In this document: piece after piece, positions 42,655 through 52,427 of the stretch
How the letters are laid out: every line of letters begins with the position of its first letter
How positions within the stretch are numbered: position 1 is the stretch's first letter
Assembly: GCF_017876775.1 (NCBI RefSeq)
Contig: NZ_JAGIOP010000002.1
Coordinates: 1,488,001 to 1,552,000 of the forward strand
DNA length: 64,000 bases
Direction of reading: 5' to 3'
Source of the DNA: Mycolicibacterium lutetiense
GTDB taxonomy: Bacteria > Actinomycetota > Actinomycetes > Mycobacteriales > Mycobacteriaceae
Notes under the pieces: model-generated
What the model was told of the DNA's origin: nothing
The model's input: only the letters and a program-made list of their open reading frames with translations
The model's database searches: none
Program-made: the position numbers and the translations under genes

Positions 42655-43830
42655 ATGACCGTGCTCACGCCCACACCGGCGCCGGCTACCACAACCCTCG
42701 ACGAGTACCGGGACCTACTGGATCGGGTATTCGACGACCAGGTCAAGAGATGGACCGCCGAAGCCGAAGCGACCGAACGCTTTCCGCGTGTGCTCATCGA
42801 ACACCTCGGCCGCAGTGGAGTGTTCGCCGAGAAATGGGGCGACGGTCAGCAGCCCGATGTGGCCAAGCTGATCGAATTGGCCTTCGCGCTGGGCCGGACC
42901 GGCTCCTCCGGCATCGGCGTGGGTGTCAGCCTGCATGATTCGGCCATCGCCCTCCTGCGCCGGTTCGGCAAATCCGATCACCTCCGCACAGTCTGCGAAC
43001 AAGCCGTTCGCGGCGAGGCCGTGCTGTGCATCGCCGCCTCGGAAGAGTCCGGCGGTTCGGATCTGCAGATCGTGGAGACTGAGGTCCGAACGGCCCGAGA
43101 CGGTTTCGAGATCAAGGGCATCAAGAAGTTCGTCTCACTGTCACCGGTCGCCGATCACATCATGGTGGTGGCCCGCAACGTCGACCACGACCCGAAAAGC
43201 CGGCACGGCAACGTCGTCGTCATCGCCGTCCCCACCTCTCAGGTCGAGGTCCAGACTCCCTACCGCAAGGTCGGCAACGGCCCCCTCGATACCGCCGCAG
43301 TGCACATCGACACCTGGGTCCCCGCCGACCATCTGGTGGCTCGGGCCGGGACCGGGCTCGCCGCGATCTCCTGGGGCCTGGCCCACGAACGTATGTCGAT
43401 TTCCGGGCAGGTGGCATCGGGATCACAACGCATCCTCGGAATCACGTTGGCGCGCATGATGAAGCGTCGCCAATTCGGCAACACCCTCTATGAGCACCAG
43501 GCGCTGCGGATGCGCATCGCCGATCTGCAGGCCCGCGTCGATCTGCTGCGGTACGCCCTGGCTGGGGTGGCCACGCAGGGCAAGCTCGATCTCCGGGCCG
43601 CCGCCGCCTTCAAGGTGACCGCCGCACGCCTGGGCGAGGAGGTCGCTTCGGAATGCATGCACATCTTCGGCGGCGCCGGCTACCTCGTCGACGAGACCCC
43701 ACTGGGCAAGTGGTGGCGCGATATGAAGCTGGCCCGGGTCGGCGGCGGCACCGACGAGGTGCTGTGGGAGCTGGTGGCCGCGGCCATGAAGCCCGACTAC
43801 GACGGCTACGCCGAGTTCACCGGAGCCTGA
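42655..43830 (+). CDS. mbtN: Mycobactin acyl-ACP dehydrogenase MbtN
   Basis: A 391-residue acyl-CoA-dehydrogenase-fold flavoprotein that introduces the double bond into the mycobactin fatty-acyl chain while it is on MbtL. It follows M. tuberculosis MbtN (Rv1346, FadE14) nearly residue for residue in [60 protein letters not shown] and [23 protein letters not shown] 42655 is used; other in-frame starts upstream overlap the iron box. The IdeR box upstream and mbtK facing it keep the mbt-2 layout, but mbtL and mbtM, which precede mbtN in M. tuberculosis, are replaced by the fluoride operon. Confidence 0.95.
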   Translation: MTVLTPTPAPATTTLDEYRDLLDRVFDDQVKRWTAEAEATERFPRVLIEHLGRSGVFAEKWGDGQQPDVAKLIELAFALGRTGSSGIGVGVSLHDSAIALLRRFGKSDHLRTVCEQAVRGEAVLCIAASEESGGSDLQIVETEVRTARDGFEIKGIKKFVSLSPVADHIMVVARNVDHDPKSRHGNVVVIAVPTSQVEVQTPYRKVGNGPLDTAAVHIDTWVPADHLVARAGTGLAAISWGLAHERMSISGQVASGSQRILGITLARMMKRRQFGNTLYEHQALRMRIADLQARVDLLRYALAGVATQGKLDLRAAAAFKVTAARLGEEVASECMHIFGGAGYLVDETPLGKWWRDMKLARVGGGTDEVLWELVAAAMKPDYDGYAEFTGA

Positions 43831-43842
43831 ACGGATCCGGAC

Positions 43843-44490
43843 TTACCCGGCGGCACCGAAGGAGTCGTCGGGGGTACGCGGCAGCGCGTAGAGGGCCATC
43901 CGCCGATTCGACATCTGGTGCTCACCCAGGAATTCGCATCCGGCGAACTCACACACCCGACGGGCAGCGGTGTTCCGGTGGTCCGGGTCGAACATGATCC
44001 GCCGACAGTTCGGGTCGAGTTCGAACACGTCGGCCACGACGCGGGGCAACAGGAATGGGGCGATGCCGCGGTTCACGAGCGTCAGATCGGCAATCGCGGC
44101 GTGGATACCGACGTCGTGAGGGTCGGCGTCGTAACAGGGCGCGATGGAATCCTTGGCCGCCCGATACAACTCGATGTACCCGGAGGCCTTGCCCTGGAAG
44201 CTCGCGATCAGCGGCCGCGAGTACTGGCCGTCGAGTTGAGCCTGCAGGTAACGCCGCCAGCGGTCGGGCGCCCAGTCGTACTCCCAGGCTTCCGCCAGGT
44301 GCGGAAGGTTCATCCACTCCGAGATCAACTCGGCATCGGCGGCGTCAGCCAGCCGGATGCCGTACGGCTCGGCCAGGACCGGGATGGGGGCTGCGTCGAC
44401 CGCGCGCACCTCGTCGGAGATGTCCGTCAGCTCGCGTTTGAGGACGGGGCCGCCTGACAAGTCGGCCACGTCGGTATCGGTTTCGGTCAT
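43843..44490 (-). CDS. mbtK: Mycobactin lysine N-acyltransferase MbtK
   Basis: A 215-residue GNAT enzyme that attaches the lipid chain to the epsilon-amine of the mycobactin lysine. Matches Rv1347c in [60 protein letters not shown] and [23 protein letters not shown] at 44488-44490. It is convergent with mbtN (12 bases apart), as in M. tuberculosis, and has its own IdeR box 27 bases upstream. The start-proximal 45 residues are variable. Confidence 0.95.
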   Translation of the reverse strand: MTETDTDVADLSGGPVLKRELTDISDEVRAVDAAPIPVLAEPYGIRLADAADAELISEWMNLPHLAEAWEYDWAPDRWRRYLQAQLDGQYSRPLIASFQGKASGYIELYRAAKDSIAPCYDADPHDVGIHAAIADLTLVNRGIAPFLLPRVVADVFELDPNCRRIMFDPDHRNTAARRVCEFAGCEFLGEHQMSNRRMALYALPRTPDDSFGAAG

Positions 44491-44516
44491 TTGAGCGACG
44501 AGCCTACCGTAGCGAA

Positions 44517-44535
44517 TGAGGGTAGGTTTACCTAC
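44517..44535. promoter_or_regulatory. IdeR iron box upstream of mbtK
   Basis: TGAGGGTAGGTTTACCTAC matches the IdeR consensus in about 15 of 19 positions and is 27 bases before mbtK. The core GGTAGGTTTACCTACC is itself a perfect inverted repeat. Confidence 0.7.
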
Positions 44536-44563
44536 CTTCATTGCGGCCCACCGGCCATCAGGC

Positions 44564-44923
44564 TCAGGCGAGGAGCTTGGCCAACACCGTCAGGTGACTC
44601 AGTTCGACTTCACGAGTGGCGGTCACCAAAGTGACCGGGCCCTCGCCGACCAACGTCCGCAACTCATCGAAGGCCGCGGCCTCCTCACCGGACTGCAACT
44701 CGTGCGTGTAGCGCGCGACGAACTCGTCGTAGAGCTCCGGCTTGTGGTCATACCAGTGCCGCAGGTCGGTGGACGGGGCCACCTTGGGCAGCCAATGCCC
44801 CACCCGTGGATCGGTCTTTTTCATGCCTCTGGGCCACAGCCGGTCGACCAGGATCCGATTTCCCTCATCGGGTTCAGGCTCGGCATACACGCGGGCCAAC
44901 CGCACTCGGTTCTTCGCCGCCAT
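44564..44923 (-). CDS. DUF488 family protein
   Basis: A 119-residue protein. Family signature: [60 protein letters not shown], ending [21 protein letters not shown]488 proteins are widespread and have no settled biochemical role. ATG at 44921-44923. It lies upstream of mbtK on the same strand, but the IdeR box between them suggests separate control. Confidence 0.85.
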   Translation of the reverse strand: MAAKNRVRLARVYAEPEPDEGNRILVDRLWPRGMKKTDPRVGHWLPKVAPSTDLRHWYDHKPELYDEFVARYTHELQSGEEAAAFDELRTLVGEGPVTLVTATREVELSHLTVLAKLLA

Positions 44924-44943
44924 GCCATGCCATGGTAGTAGCC

Positions 44944-45144
44944 ATGAGCGTCGATCGGGTCGCAGATTTGCAGCGCTGGCAGGATTCCGGCGCCCATTGG
45001 CGGGTCCTCACCCGCACCGCGGACAGCCTCACGATCTCCTTGCTGCGCTGCGACGGCGGCGAGGAAGTGGACCGGTTCAGGTCCTCCGATCCCCGACTCC
45101 TCGACTTCGTGGGCGCCCGCACCGCGAGCGACGACGACACCTGA
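44944..45144 (+). CDS. Small conserved-type actinobacterial protein
   Basis: A 66-residue protein: DLQRWQDSGAHWRVLTRTAD, SLTISLLRCDGGEEVDRF and SSDPRLLDFVGAR. I recognise this compact pattern as recurring in mycobacterial genomes but know no function. ATG 44944 is used; ATG 44932 is also in frame. It is divergent from DUF488 with 20 bases between and ends just before the convergent regulator. Confidence 0.65.
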   Translation: MSVDRVADLQRWQDSGAHWRVLTRTADSLTISLLRCDGGEEVDRFRSSDPRLLDFVGARTASDDDT

Positions 45145-45155
45145 GACCGGCCGCG

Positions 45156-47855
45156 TCACACCGCCGGACGGAAGCGGGCCAGCCGGGCCAGGTGATCACG
45201 GTCCTCGACACCGAGTTTGGCGAACATGCGGTACAGATGTCCGTCGACCGTGCGCACCGAGAGGCACAGCTGCCGGGCAATCTCCCGATTGCTCAGCCCC
45301 ACACCGACGAGGTCGGCGATCTCCCATTCCCGATCGGTGAGGGGCGGCGGGTCCCCGGCGCGGCACAGCGCCGGCGTGGCCGCACCCGTCCGGCCGGACA
45401 GCCACAGCGCCCTGGCCGCGGATTCCCATCCGCTACCGCGGCGACCGGCCTCGGCGAATATCCGGGCCGCGTCGGCGGCAGCGTCCGCCGCCAGCACCAG
45501 CGCACCGAGCGCCTCGAACCGATCCGTCGCCGCGACGAGCAACGCGGGTTCGTGCCGGCTCAGACCGAGGCTGTGCGCACCGATCGCCTCGGCCACCCGA
45601 GTACCGCGTCGCCGCACCAACTGCTGGATCCGCCGGTGACCTGACAGGTCCCCGAACCTCAGCGCGGTGTGCAGCGCCGTGAGCTCGATCGCGTCCATAC
45701 CGCCGGCCCTGGCGCCGTCCGCCGCCCGCGCCGCGTGCTCGACCGCGAGGCCCGTATCGCCTGTCGCGGCCGCCGCCCAGGCCCGGGCCAACTCCAACTC
45801 CGGCCGGAACACGTCGCGCGGCCCGGCTGCGGCAGCCTCGGCCCGCACCACTGCTCGGGCCGCCGCAGCACCGTCACCGCGCATTCCCTCGGCCTGACCC
45901 AGCCACGCGGCGACGACCATGCGCCACCCCGGCGGGAGGCCCTGCGGCGTAGTCCATACCGCTGCCTGCAGCGCGTCACAGGCTGACGACAGGCGGCCCC
46001 GTGCCAGCTCCACCCGCCCGTACAGCGCGGTGACGATGGCCTCGGCCTGCGGTGAACCGGCTGCCCGCTCGGCATAGGCATCGCAGATGCTGTGGGCCTT
46101 CTCCAGCTCCACATCGCCCAGGGCCGCCGACATCCGCGCAAAGACGAACCAGTACCGCGGCGAGCCCGACTCGCAGTCGTCGGCAGCCCGTTCACCCGCG
46201 TGCGCCACTGCGACGGCCTCGTCCGACCGCCCGGACAAGGCCAACGCACTCGAGGTGGCAAGTGCAGCCCATACTTTGGCCGTCGGTGACACCTCCTGGT
46301 CCAGTACTGCGGTGCCCAACGCGATTGCCTCGGCCAGCTCACCGGTGTGGAAGGCGAAAACCGCCTCCATCGCCACCACCAGGCTCACCGTCTGCGGGCT
46401 GTGCAGCCGCTCGCGGAGCATGGCAAGCAACTCGTATGCCGCATCCGGTCGGGCACATCCGAAGAACAGATTCGATGCCCGCAGGCAGCCCCAGCCGGCC
46501 AGCATCAGTTCGTTGTCGGCCCCCGGCACCGACCGGGCCAACAATTCCTCGGCTTGCTCGCCACGGCCCTGCCAGCTCATCGCATCGGCCAGCACCATCA
46601 CGGCGGATATCCCGGCGCCGTGATCCACCGCGTACTGCGCAAGCTCCTCTCCCAGAGCCAGATTGGACATGGTGACCGCGCTGGCGGCGGCATCGGCAAT
46701 GACACCCGGATCTGCCGGAACGTCGCCTTCCACCATGAATCGCGCCAGTTGGATGCGTCCGCGCACGTCCGGCACCGATCCGTTGGCGGGCGCCTGGAGA
46801 TGGGCGGCCAGCAGCGTCGCCAACTGCGAGTTGATCTGCCGGGTTCGGGCTTTCGAGCATCGGCTGCGCGCAACCTCACCGATGATCGGATGGCCGGGCT
46901 GTACCAGGGTGCAGGCCGCGTCGTTGAGCACCTGAACCGCCCCCCGCCGTTCCATCCGACCGATCGCGTCGACATCGCAGACTGCCTCCAGCACATCCCA
47001 GTAGAGAACCTCTGCCGTGGAGACCACCTCGACCACGTCCCGCTCATCCGGCGTCAGCGTGTCGAACCGTGAACTGATGAGGGCGTACAGATCTGCGCTC
47101 GCGCGCAGCGGCCCACCCAGCCGCCACCGACCGTGATCGCACGCGAGCACCCCGTCGCCGAGTGCCGCGTTGAGCACCCCCCGAAGAAACAGCGGGCTCC
47201 CCGAAGAGAACCGGTGCAGCTCGCCGACCGCGCGCGGGTCGACATCCCCATGCAGCACCGCCGCCATCAACTCACCGGTCTGCTGCTGGGTGAAGGGCTC
47301 CAGATCCAACCGCAGCAGCAGCTGTTCCTTCCACAATGCGGTCACGGCATCGGATGTGGCTACCCGGTTTTGGATCGTGACGATCAGTTTCGCCGGACCG
47401 TGCACCGCCAGTTGCTGGACCAGGAGCGCCGACAGCGGGTCGAGGTGCTGTGCGTCGTCGACCACGATGACCAGATCGGGTTCGGCAGCCAGTGCCTCAT
47501 GCGCGGCGGCCAGCATCACGGTGGGGTCATGCGCGTCGGCGAAGGTGCGCGCGTGCAGAAATGCCCCGAACGGCACCGCCTGTCCGGATTCGGTCCCCAG
47601 GACATACCGCACCGGGTGCCCGTCGGTTTCCATGTCCTCGGCCAACACCCGGGCCAAGGCCGACTTGCCCACGCCGGCCCCGCCGGCCAGCACCACACCC
47701 CTGGAGCCATCGCGTAACGCCTGCGCAGCCTCGCGCAGCTCGGCATCCCGTGCGACAAACGGCCAGTCCGACAACAGCGACCCCCAGATGCGTCCCTTGA
47801 GCCGGGTACTACCCGGCCCCGACGTTACGCCGGTGTCGATATCCGGAACGGACAT
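45156..47855 (-). CDS. LuxR-family ATPase regulator (LAL type)
   Basis: An 899-residue STAND regulator. Residues 35-330 contain an AAA-type ATPase with Walker A VVLAGGAGVGKSALARVLAE and Walker B PDLVIVVDDAQHLDPLSALL; the middle is helical TPR-like; the last 60 residues are a LuxR helix-turn-helix (PLTDREWEIADLVGVGLSNR, EIARQLCLSVRTVDGHLYRM). These large activators respond to small ligands, often sugars or metabolites. It lies 66 bases downstream of nagA on the same strand, so it may be read through from the amino-sugar operon, but its own target is unknown. ATG at 47853-47855. Confidence 0.87.
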   Translation of the reverse strand: MSVPDIDTGVTSGPGSTRLKGRIWGSLLSDWPFVARDAELREAAQALRDGSRGVVLAGGAGVGKSALARVLAEDMETDGHPVRYVLGTESGQAVPFGAFLHARTFADAHDPTVMLAAAHEALAAEPDLVIVVDDAQHLDPLSALLVQQLAVHGPAKLIVTIQNRVATSDAVTALWKEQLLLRLDLEPFTQQQTGELMAAVLHGDVDPRAVGELHRFSSGSPLFLRGVLNAALGDGVLACDHGRWRLGGPLRASADLYALISSRFDTLTPDERDVVEVVSTAEVLYWDVLEAVCDVDAIGRMERRGAVQVLNDAACTLVQPGHPIIGEVARSRCSKARTRQINSQLATLLAAHLQAPANGSVPDVRGRIQLARFMVEGDVPADPGVIADAAASAVTMSNLALGEELAQYAVDHGAGISAVMVLADAMSWQGRGEQAEELLARSVPGADNELMLAGWGCLRASNLFFGCARPDAAYELLAMLRERLHSPQTVSLVVAMEAVFAFHTGELAEAIALGTAVLDQEVSPTAKVWAALATSSALALSGRSDEAVAVAHAGERAADDCESGSPRYWFVFARMSAALGDVELEKAHSICDAYAERAAGSPQAEAIVTALYGRVELARGRLSSACDALQAAVWTTPQGLPPGWRMVVAAWLGQAEGMRGDGAAAARAVVRAEAAAAGPRDVFRPELELARAWAAAATGDTGLAVEHAARAADGARAGGMDAIELTALHTALRFGDLSGHRRIQQLVRRRGTRVAEAIGAHSLGLSRHEPALLVAATDRFEALGALVLAADAAADAARIFAEAGRRGSGWESAARALWLSGRTGAATPALCRAGDPPPLTDREWEIADLVGVGLSNREIARQLCLSVRTVDGHLYRMFAKLGVEDRDHLARLARFRPAV

Positions 47856-47921
47856 TTCACTACGGCTGGAACGCCAATCTTTGCTTCAGAAAAGACTTCT
47901 CGTAGTGGGGGCCGGAAACGG

Positions 47922-49067
47922 CTACGGCTCGGGCTCCAACTCCCACGCGCCCCGGCGCATCACCCCGGCCACCGTCAGATCCGCACCCAGTACCACGAAA
48001 TCGGCTGCGGCACCCGGGTTCAGGACACCCGCCGGCAGGCGCAGCGCACGGGCCGGGTTGAGCGAGGATTGCCGAACGACGAGCATCAACGCCTCATCCC
48101 GGGTCAAACCGCAATGGGCCACGGCGAATCGGACCACCCGGTCCATCGTCGCGGTACTTCCGGCGACCGTGTCCGTGCCGCCGACCAGTGCCACCCCGTC
48201 GGTCACGTCGACCGGTACCGGCCCCAACTGGTAGCGGCCGTCGGGCATCCCGGTCGCGGCCATCGCGTCGGTGATCAGGGAAACCCGATCCTGCCCGACG
48301 CTCCGCGTGACGTGCCGATAGATGGCGGCGTCGAGGTGAACCCCGTCGGTGATGAGTTCGACGGTGACTGCGGGGTTCTCGATCAGGGCGATCACCGGGC
48401 CCGGCTCGCGCCGGTCGATCGGGCGCATCGCGTTGAACAGATGCGTGCCCACCGTGGCGCCGGCGGCAATCGCCGCCCGGGTCTGTTCGTAGGTCGCCTC
48501 GGTGTGACCGACGGCCACCACCACTCCGGCATCGACGAACCGCCGGATCGCGGGCAACGCTCCGGGTCGTTCCGGGGCGATGGTCACCATCGAGATCGTC
48601 CCGGCCGCGGCGGCGAGCAACCCGTCGATCTCGTCGAGATCCGGATCCCGCATGAGGGCGGGTTGATGGGCCCCGCACCGCGCCGTCGCCAGCCACGGGC
48701 CTTCGAGGTGAATCCCATCGATCAGCCCGGCGCGCACCTGCCCGGCCAACTCCGAGACTTGGCGCAGCAATTCCTCCGGGCCGCTGGTGACGAGGGAGGC
48801 GATCATGGTGGTGGTGCCGTGCCTGCGATGCAACGCCACCGCGGCCGATGTATCGGCCACCGATGCGACCGAGAAACTGCCACCACCACCGCCGTGCGTG
48901 TGGGTGTCGACGAATCCCGGCACCACCGTCACGGGGCCGAGATCGCGATCCGCGGGCCGGGGCGGTGCACCCTCCCCCACCGCCGTGACCCGTTCGCCCG
49001 ACACGTCAATCCAGCCTGGCCGCAACAGTTCTGCGCCAGTGATCAACGTGCCGGTGCTCAACAACAC
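47922..49067 (-). CDS. nagA: N-acetylglucosamine-6-phosphate deacetylase
   Basis: A 381-residue amidohydrolase converting GlcNAc-6-P to GlcN-6-P. Motifs: VVPGFVDTHTHGGGGGSFSV (metal HxH), IDGIHLEGPWLATARCGAHQ (metal Glu), VVAVGHTEATYEQTRAAIAA, GTHLFNAMRPIDRREPG and LITDAMAATGMPDGRYQLG (catalytic Asp). It directly abuts nagB with no gap, and is the last gene of crr-nagB-nagA. Length agrees with Rv3332. Confidence 0.93.
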   Translation of the reverse strand: MLLSTGTLITGAELLRPGWIDVSGERVTAVGEGAPPRPADRDLGPVTVVPGFVDTHTHGGGGGSFSVASVADTSAAVALHRRHGTTTMIASLVTSGPEELLRQVSELAGQVRAGLIDGIHLEGPWLATARCGAHQPALMRDPDLDEIDGLLAAAAGTISMVTIAPERPGALPAIRRFVDAGVVVAVGHTEATYEQTRAAIAAGATVGTHLFNAMRPIDRREPGPVIALIENPAVTVELITDGVHLDAAIYRHVTRSVGQDRVSLITDAMAATGMPDGRYQLGPVPVDVTDGVALVGGTDTVAGSTATMDRVVRFAVAHCGLTRDEALMLVVRQSSLNPARALRLPAGVLNPGAAADFVVLGADLTVAGVMRRGAWELEPEP

Positions 49068-49853
49068 TCAGATGCCCTGCCAATCCGGTTTCGAGCGGTA
49101 GGTCTCGCGATAGAAGTCGATGAGCTCAAGCCGCTGCGCGGCAGCGTCGTCGAGCAGAACGGTGACGTGCGGGTGATGCTGCAGGATGGTCGCCGGCCAC
49201 CTGGCACTGACGGCCCCCTCCACCAGGTGGTGCACCGCCTCGGCCTTGCTACGACCGAGGGCCACCAGGATCACGTGCCGGGCCGCCATGATGGTGGCCA
49301 GCCCCTGGGTGAGGCAGTGTCGTGGCACCGCATCGAGATCGCCCCCGAAGAACCGGGCGTTGTCGAGGCGGGTCTGATGCGTCAGCGTCTTGATGCGGGT
49401 CCGCGACCCCAGCGAGGAGCCCGGCTCATTGAACGCGATGTGCCCGTCGGTGCCGATCCCGACGATCTGCAGATCGACCCCGCCGGCATCGCGAATGGCC
49501 GCCTCGTATGCCGCGCACGCCGCCAGGAGGTCAGCCGCCAGGCCGTCGGGGCCGAGCACCGCGTCCGGGGCGAAGTCGACGTGTGAGACGAACACGCTGT
49601 CGATCACATTGCGGTAGCGCTCCGGATGGTCAGCGCGGAGGCCGACGTACTCGTCGAGGATGAACCCGCGGGCCTGCCGGAACGAGATCTGCCCGGCGGC
49701 ACACCGTGCGGCGAGCTCGTCGTAGATCACCAGCGGCGACGAACCGGTAGCCAGGCCGAGGACCGCGCCCGGCGTGCGGCCGAGCAGCGCGCCGATCGCA
49801 TCTGCGGCCAGGCTGCCGATCTCGGCGGCATCGGAGAGGACGACGACCTCCAT
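49068..49853 (-). CDS. nagB: Glucosamine-6-phosphate deaminase
   Basis: A 261-residue enzyme converting GlcN-6-P to fructose-6-P and ammonia. Signatures: [20 protein letters not shown] (phosphate loop), [20 protein letters not shown] (catalytic Asp) and [20 protein letters not shown] (catalytic His and acid). It abuts crr upstream and nagA downstream. The allosteric C-terminal of the E. coli enzyme is not evident, as usual in the shorter Gram-positive form. Confidence 0.93.
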   Translation of the reverse strand: MEVVVLSDAAEIGSLAADAIGALLGRTPGAVLGLATGSSPLVIYDELAARCAAGQISFRQARGFILDEYVGLRADHPERYRNVIDSVFVSHVDFAPDAVLGPDGLAADLLAACAAYEAAIRDAGGVDLQIVGIGTDGHIAFNEPGSSLGSRTRIKTLTHQTRLDNARFFGGDLDAVPRHCLTQGLATIMAARHVILVALGRSKAEAVHHLVEGAVSARWPATILQHHPHVTVLLDDAAAQRLELIDFYRETYRSKPDWQGI

Positions 49854-50330
49854 CTACGTGCTCTTGCCCGCCGCAAAAAGGGCGGCACCCGCACCGATGT
49901 CGGCCCCGGTGGACACCGCGTCGGCCACGGTCACATTGCCGGGTTCACGCTCGTCCATGACCACAACGGGGACAATCGGATTGAGACCCTTCGCCTCGAC
50001 GGCGGACACGTCGTAGGTGATCACCACCTGACCGGCGGAGACCTCATCCCCTTGACTGACATGCGTGGTGAAACCCTCGCCGTTCAAGCCGACGGTGTCC
50101 AAACCGAGGTGGACCAGCACACCGAGGTTGTCGGCCGTCATGATGACGTAGGCATGCGGCATCAGTTTCAACAACCTGCCGCTGACCGGGGCGATCGCGT
50201 CGACGACGCCGCGGCGCGGATCCACCGCGGCACCGTACCCCACCATGCCCGCCGAGAACACGGGGTCCGGAACGTCCTGGAGTGCAACGGCGCGCCCGGC
50301 AACCGGGGCGAGTACTTGCGTCCTGCTCAC
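49854..50330 (-). CDS. crr: PTS sugar-specific enzyme IIA (glucose/GlcNAc class)
   Basis: A 158-residue cytosolic phosphocarrier. [40 protein letters not shown] and [20 protein letters not shown], the last with the phosphorylated His, mark EIIA-Glc family proteins. It would take phosphate from HPr and pass it to the EIIB domain of the divergently encoded permease. First gene of the nag operon; the shared 159-base gap to the permease gene should carry the control region. Confidence 0.92.
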   Translation of the reverse strand: MSRTQVLAPVAGRAVALQDVPDPVFSAGMVGYGAAVDPRRGVVDAIAPVSGRLLKLMPHAYVIMTADNLGVLVHLGLDTVGLNGEGFTTHVSQGDEVSAGQVVITYDVSAVEAKGLNPIVPVVVMDEREPGNVTVADAVSTGADIGAGAALFAAGKST

Positions 50331-50357
50331 TGTGGTGGCTCCTTTGTGCCGCGTGGT

Positions 50358-50381
50358 GCTCGTGCCCCAAACAATACGAGC
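50358..50381. promoter_or_regulatory. Possible operator in the crr/permease gap
   Basis: GCTCGT (50358-50363) and ACGAGC (50376-50381) form 6-base arms 12 bases apart in the divergent promoter region. No DasR-type site was seen here. Weak evidence. Confidence 0.25.
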
Positions 50382-50489
50382 GTGACGGAACGACGGTCAC
50401 CAGTTCGCCTCTTCCACCCCCGTACTCGTCTAAGCTTCCGCTCAACTTCGCGGCGGGTCGCGCCGGGCGGCCAGGAGGGCGATGATGCG

Positions 50490-52061
50490 ATGAGCACTAC
50501 GACGAAACCTGAAGGTACACAGGGGAAACCCGGGTTGAACATCCCGGCTTTCGCGCAGCTGCAACGTCTCGGCAAGAGCCTGATGCTGCCGATCGCCGTC
50601 TTGCCCGCGGCGGGCATCCTGCTGCGACTGGGCCAACCCGACCTGCTGGGCCGGATCGACTCCCCGGTGATCGGTCCGTTCTTCAAGGCGATGAGCGCCG
50701 CGGGCGATGCCCTGTTCACCAACCTGCCCCTGCTGTTCGCCGTCGGCGTGGCGATCGGCTTCGCCCGCAAGGCCGACGGGTCGACCGCGCTGGCCGCCGT
50801 GGTCGGCTATCTGGTGGTGGAAGCGGTTTTCAAGACCATGTCGCCCATCGTGTTGGCCGGTGAGGTGGATAAGGCCGGCGATCAGGCCCAGATCAATTAC
50901 AGCGTATTCGCGGGCATCGTCGTCGGTCTGCTCACCGCATGGTTGTTCGACCGCTATCACACCATCCAATTGCCCTCCTATCTCGGGTTTTTCGGCGGCC
51001 GGCGGTTCGTCCCGATCGCGGTGTCCCTCGTCAGCCTGTTCATCGCCTTCCTGATGAGCTACTTCTATCCGATCTTCGATGCCGGACTGACGGCGCTGGG
51101 CCGGTTCATCGGCGGGAGCGGGGCGCTGGGGGCCTTTGTCTACGGATTCGCCAACCGCATGCTGATTCCCCTAGGCCTGCACCACATTCCGAACTCATAC
51201 GTGTGGTTCATCTACGGCGACTATCAGACCCCCGGCGGCACCGTCGTCACCGGCGAACTCACCCGATTCGCGGCGGGCGACCCGACCGCGGGCCTTCTCA
51301 CCTCGGGCTTCTACCCGGTCCTGATGTTCGGCCTGCCGGCCGCGGCGCTGGCGATGATCATCGCCGCGAACAAGAAGCAACGCAAGGTGGCGGTCGGCAT
51401 CCTGTCGGCGGCGGCCCTGACCGCATTCCTCACCGGCGTGACCGAGCCGCTGGAGTTCGCGTTCATGTTCGTAGCGTTCCCGCTCTACGTCATCCACGCG
51501 GTGCTGACCGGACTGTCCCTGGCGATCGCCTATCTGCTCGACATCCACCTGGGCTTCTCGTTCTCGGCCGGGCTGATCGACCTGCTGCTGTACGGCGGTG
51601 CGCCCGCGGCGAAGAACATCTGGCTACTCGTCGGGATGGGGGCGGTGTTCTTCGTCGTCTACTTCGTGTTGTTCTACGTCGCGATCACGAAGTGGAACAT
51701 GCGCACGCCGGGCCGTGAACCCGAGATTGAATTCCAGGCGGACGAACAGGCGAACCTCGGCGAGGGTGCCGAGTCGGTGACCACGGTTGCCTCCGGCGGC
51801 ACCGGCACGCTGACCGCACCTGCGCGTGCCGACACTCGGGCCGAGCAGGTCATCGCGGCGTTCGGCGGACGGGAAAACCTCGTCAACGTCGACGCCTGCA
51901 TCACCCGACTCCGCATGGAGGTCGCCGACAAGGCCAAGGTCGACCAGGACCGGTTGAAGGCACTCGGCGCCGCAGGCGTCATCGAGGTCGGCAACAGCGT
52001 TCAAGCGGTATTCGGTACCGGCTCCGAGGCGCTGAAGAACGAGATCATCGACAGCTGGTAG
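50490..52061 (+). CDS. PTS permease, EIICB for N-acetylglucosamine/glucose
   Basis: A 523-residue membrane permease. Residues 20-410 form the EIIC domain ([60 protein letters not shown]). Residues 445-520 form EIIB with the phosphocysteine in [20 protein letters not shown]. No EIIA is attached; crr supplies it. The nag genes beside it argue for GlcNAc as substrate (NagE-type), although M. smegmatis orthologues have been named ptsG, so no symbol is given. ATG 50490 is used; an AGGAGG lies 12 bases upstream. Confidence 0.88.
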   Translation: MSTTTKPEGTQGKPGLNIPAFAQLQRLGKSLMLPIAVLPAAGILLRLGQPDLLGRIDSPVIGPFFKAMSAAGDALFTNLPLLFAVGVAIGFARKADGSTALAAVVGYLVVEAVFKTMSPIVLAGEVDKAGDQAQINYSVFAGIVVGLLTAWLFDRYHTIQLPSYLGFFGGRRFVPIAVSLVSLFIAFLMSYFYPIFDAGLTALGRFIGGSGALGAFVYGFANRMLIPLGLHHIPNSYVWFIYGDYQTPGGTVVTGELTRFAAGDPTAGLLTSGFYPVLMFGLPAAALAMIIAANKKQRKVAVGILSAAALTAFLTGVTEPLEFAFMFVAFPLYVIHAVLTGLSLAIAYLLDIHLGFSFSAGLIDLLLYGGAPAAKNIWLLVGMGAVFFVVYFVLFYVAITKWNMRTPGREPEIEFQADEQANLGEGAESVTTVASGGTGTLTAPARADTRAEQVIAAFGGRENLVNVDACITRLRMEVADKAKVDQDRLKALGAAGVIEVGNSVQAVFGTGSEALKNEIIDSW

Positions 52062-52070
52062 CCGACGCCC

Positions 52071-52427
52071 TCAGACCGTCAACAGCCGCTGAAAGAAGTC
52101 GCGATAGCGCGTGAGTGCCACGCGAAGATCCTCCGTCGACGCCGCTTGCCCACGAGACCACTGCTCCTCAAGCCGAGACCGCGTGTCGGCAAAACTCGCG
52201 GTGAGCTCTTCGACGACCTCGGCCACGAGGTTGTCCGCCTTCTGCACACACGCCCTCGGATCATCGACGAAGGCCGCCTGAACATCGTTCCAACGCGAGT
52301 GCAGTCCCGACCGATGCTCGTCGGCGAACAACAGCGTGTCGTCGCCGGACTCCTGCGTACCCTGGGTCTCCTGCGCATCGGTGAACTCCGGTCGAGCGGT
52401 CGACGTCTGCTCATCGTGGGTGGTCAT
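52071..52427 (-). CDS. Small cytosolic protein paralogous to its neighbour
   Basis: A 118-residue protein. The first 40 residues are acidic and disordered-looking. The rest, SRWNDVQAAFVDDPRACVQK through ADNLVAEVVEELTASFADTR and LTRYRDFFQRLL, repeats the pattern in residues 95-190 of the upstream protein (QASFVDDPSKSVADADRLVT, VHYRSLFEELL). So this is a free copy of that helical domain. The ATG overlaps the neighbour's stop (ATGA). Function unknown. Confidence 0.7.
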   Translation of the reverse strand: MTTHDEQTSTARPEFTDAQETQGTQESGDDTLLFADEHRSGLHSRWNDVQAAFVDDPRACVQKADNLVAEVVEELTASFADTRSRLEEQWSRGQAASTEDLRVALTRYRDFFQRLLTV

